A stretch of 34,242 nt of DNA from Sulfurimonas sp. (GTDB taxonomy: Bacteria > Campylobacterota > Campylobacteria > Campylobacterales > Sulfurimonadaceae), in NCBI GenBank assembly GCA_015487265.1, contig WFQD01000454.1:1-34242 (forward strand). The letters are read 5' to 3'. A program made the translations under genes and the position numbers. Positions 33,589 to 34,242 of the stretch are shown here, piece by piece. How positions within the stretch are numbered: the stretch's first letter is position 1; every line of letters begins with the position of its first letter. The notes beneath the pieces were generated by a model. The model saw nothing but the letters and a program-made list of their open reading frames with translations, was not told where the DNA came from and ran no database searches.

Positions 33589-34242
33589 ATGGATGAATTT
33601 CAAGAAATACTGCAAGATTTTTTAGTTGAATCTTTTGAACTTGTTGAAAAACTAGATGAGGATTTGGTTGAGTTAGAATCAAATCCTGAAGATTTGGAAC
33701 TTTTAAATGGAATTTTCCGTGTTGCCCATACGATTAAGGGTGCGTCTTCATTTTTAAATTTCGATATTTTGACACATTTAACACATCATATGGAAGATGT
33801 TTTAAATAAAGCGCGCCATGGCGAGTTAGTACTTACTCCTGATATTATGGATGTTGTTTTAGAATCAATTGATTTAATGAAAGAACTTTTAAATATTATT
33901 CGTGATACGAGCAGTGATGCCGGTGTTGATGTTGCAGCATGTGTTGCACGACTTGATAAGGTGAGTGGAGGGACAGGTGAAGTAGAGACTCCAGTAGTAG
34001 AAGCACCTGCTCCTCAAGCCCCAGAGCCAGAAATTGCACAAGCAGAAGAGCCAGCGCAAGAAGAGCCTGATTATGACAACATGGACCCCGATGAGATAGA
34101 AGCGGAGATTGAGCGACTTTTACAACAACGCCAAGAAGAAGATAAGGCAAAACGAGCAGCAAAAGTTGCAGCAGGGGAGAGTGTTCCAGAAGTGCCAGTT
34201 GTTGCTGATGAAGCGCCAACTCCTGAGCCGACACCTGAACCA
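33589..34242 (+). CDS. cheA: Chemotaxis histidine kinase CheA, 3'-truncated by window edge
   Basis: The frame opens at ATG 33589, after TAGGAGTGAAC, and runs off the window with no stop: 218 codons are visible. Residues about 1-105 form the HPt (P1) domain with phosphorylatable H47 in AHTIKGASSF. A Pro/Ala/Glu-rich linker follows from about 132, interrupted by a charged helix (about 163-192) before more Pro/Glu sequence at the edge. P2 to P5 domains lie outside. The N-terminal identity is clear; whether a receiver is fused at the C terminus, as in other Campylobacterota, cannot be seen here. Confidence 0.95.
   Translation, partial: MDEFQEILQDFLVESFELVEKLDEDLVELESNPEDLELLNGIFRVAHTIKGASSFLNFDILTHLTHHMEDVLNKARHGELVLTPDIMDVVLESIDLMKELLNIIRDTSSDAGVDVAACVARLDKVSGGTGEVETPVVEAPAPQAPEPEIAQAEEPAQEEPDYDNMDPDEIEAEIERLLQQRQEEDKAKRAAKVAAGESVPEVPVVADEAPTPEPTPEP

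Noticed and set aside
33896-34234. 112-codon Leu/Gln/His-rich frame on the - strand at the window end
   Set aside because: It is the complement of the Pro/Ala/Glu-rich CheA linker; composition and lack of a start signal argue against a gene.

Overview
The window is an AT-rich, gene-dense piece of a chromosome from the Campylobacterota (epsilonproteobacteria), most like a free-living Sulfurimonas-type sulfur/hydrogen oxidiser. Four things point there. A nuo operon runs directly into a homologue of the Campylobacter paralysed-flagella gene pflA. A CheV-CheA chemotaxis pair is present. There is a periplasmic molybdoenzyme with an NrfD-type membrane anchor. Extended -10 promoters mostly lack a recognisable -35. 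The lineage is inferred from gene content, not from a database search.

Layout. (1) 1-9121, + strand: the distal half of a Complex I operon, nuoG (5' end outside the window), nuoH, I, J, K, L, M and N, tightly spaced or overlapping. (2) 9152-12989, +: pflA (flagellar motor periplasmic scaffold) and a response regulator with an unfamiliar long C-terminal region. (3) 13191-20793, +: a complex iron-sulfur molybdoenzyme operon in the order FeS subunit, NrfD-like anchor, Tat-exported catalytic subunit of 1099 residues, TorD-type chaperone, multi-cluster ferredoxin with a C-terminal zinc ribbon, then two small proteins, one of which looks like an orphan shikimate-dehydrogenase N-terminal domain. (4) 20812-25264, - strand: a thioredoxin-like protein, BatA, a BatB-BatC fusion, BatD and a cytochrome c, ending in a good intrinsic terminator. 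(5) 25391-26491, +: a REC-HD-GYP regulator (c-di-GMP turnover), divergent from block 4. (6) 26498-29064, -: grpE-dnaK behind a near-perfect sigma-70 promoter. (7) 29238-34242, +: a YhiN/HI0933-type flavoprotein, then greA, argC, an LpxH-like phosphatase, cheV and the start of cheA (3' end outside the window).

How they work together. Blocks 1 and 3 are both electron-transport modules: proton-pumping Complex I on the quinone pool, and a periplasmic quinone-linked molybdoenzyme whose substrate (polysulfide, thiosulfate, tetrathionate or another oxyanion) cannot be read from the sequence. Blocks 2, 5 and 7 tie to motility and signalling. The least explained material is the tail of block 3 (18791-20793) and the output half of the response regulator at 11529-12989.

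No rRNA, tRNA, CRISPR array, transposase or integrase was seen. No gene-free stretch exceeds 300 bases. The longest, 12990-13190, holds weak hairpins and the likely leader of the molybdoenzyme operon.
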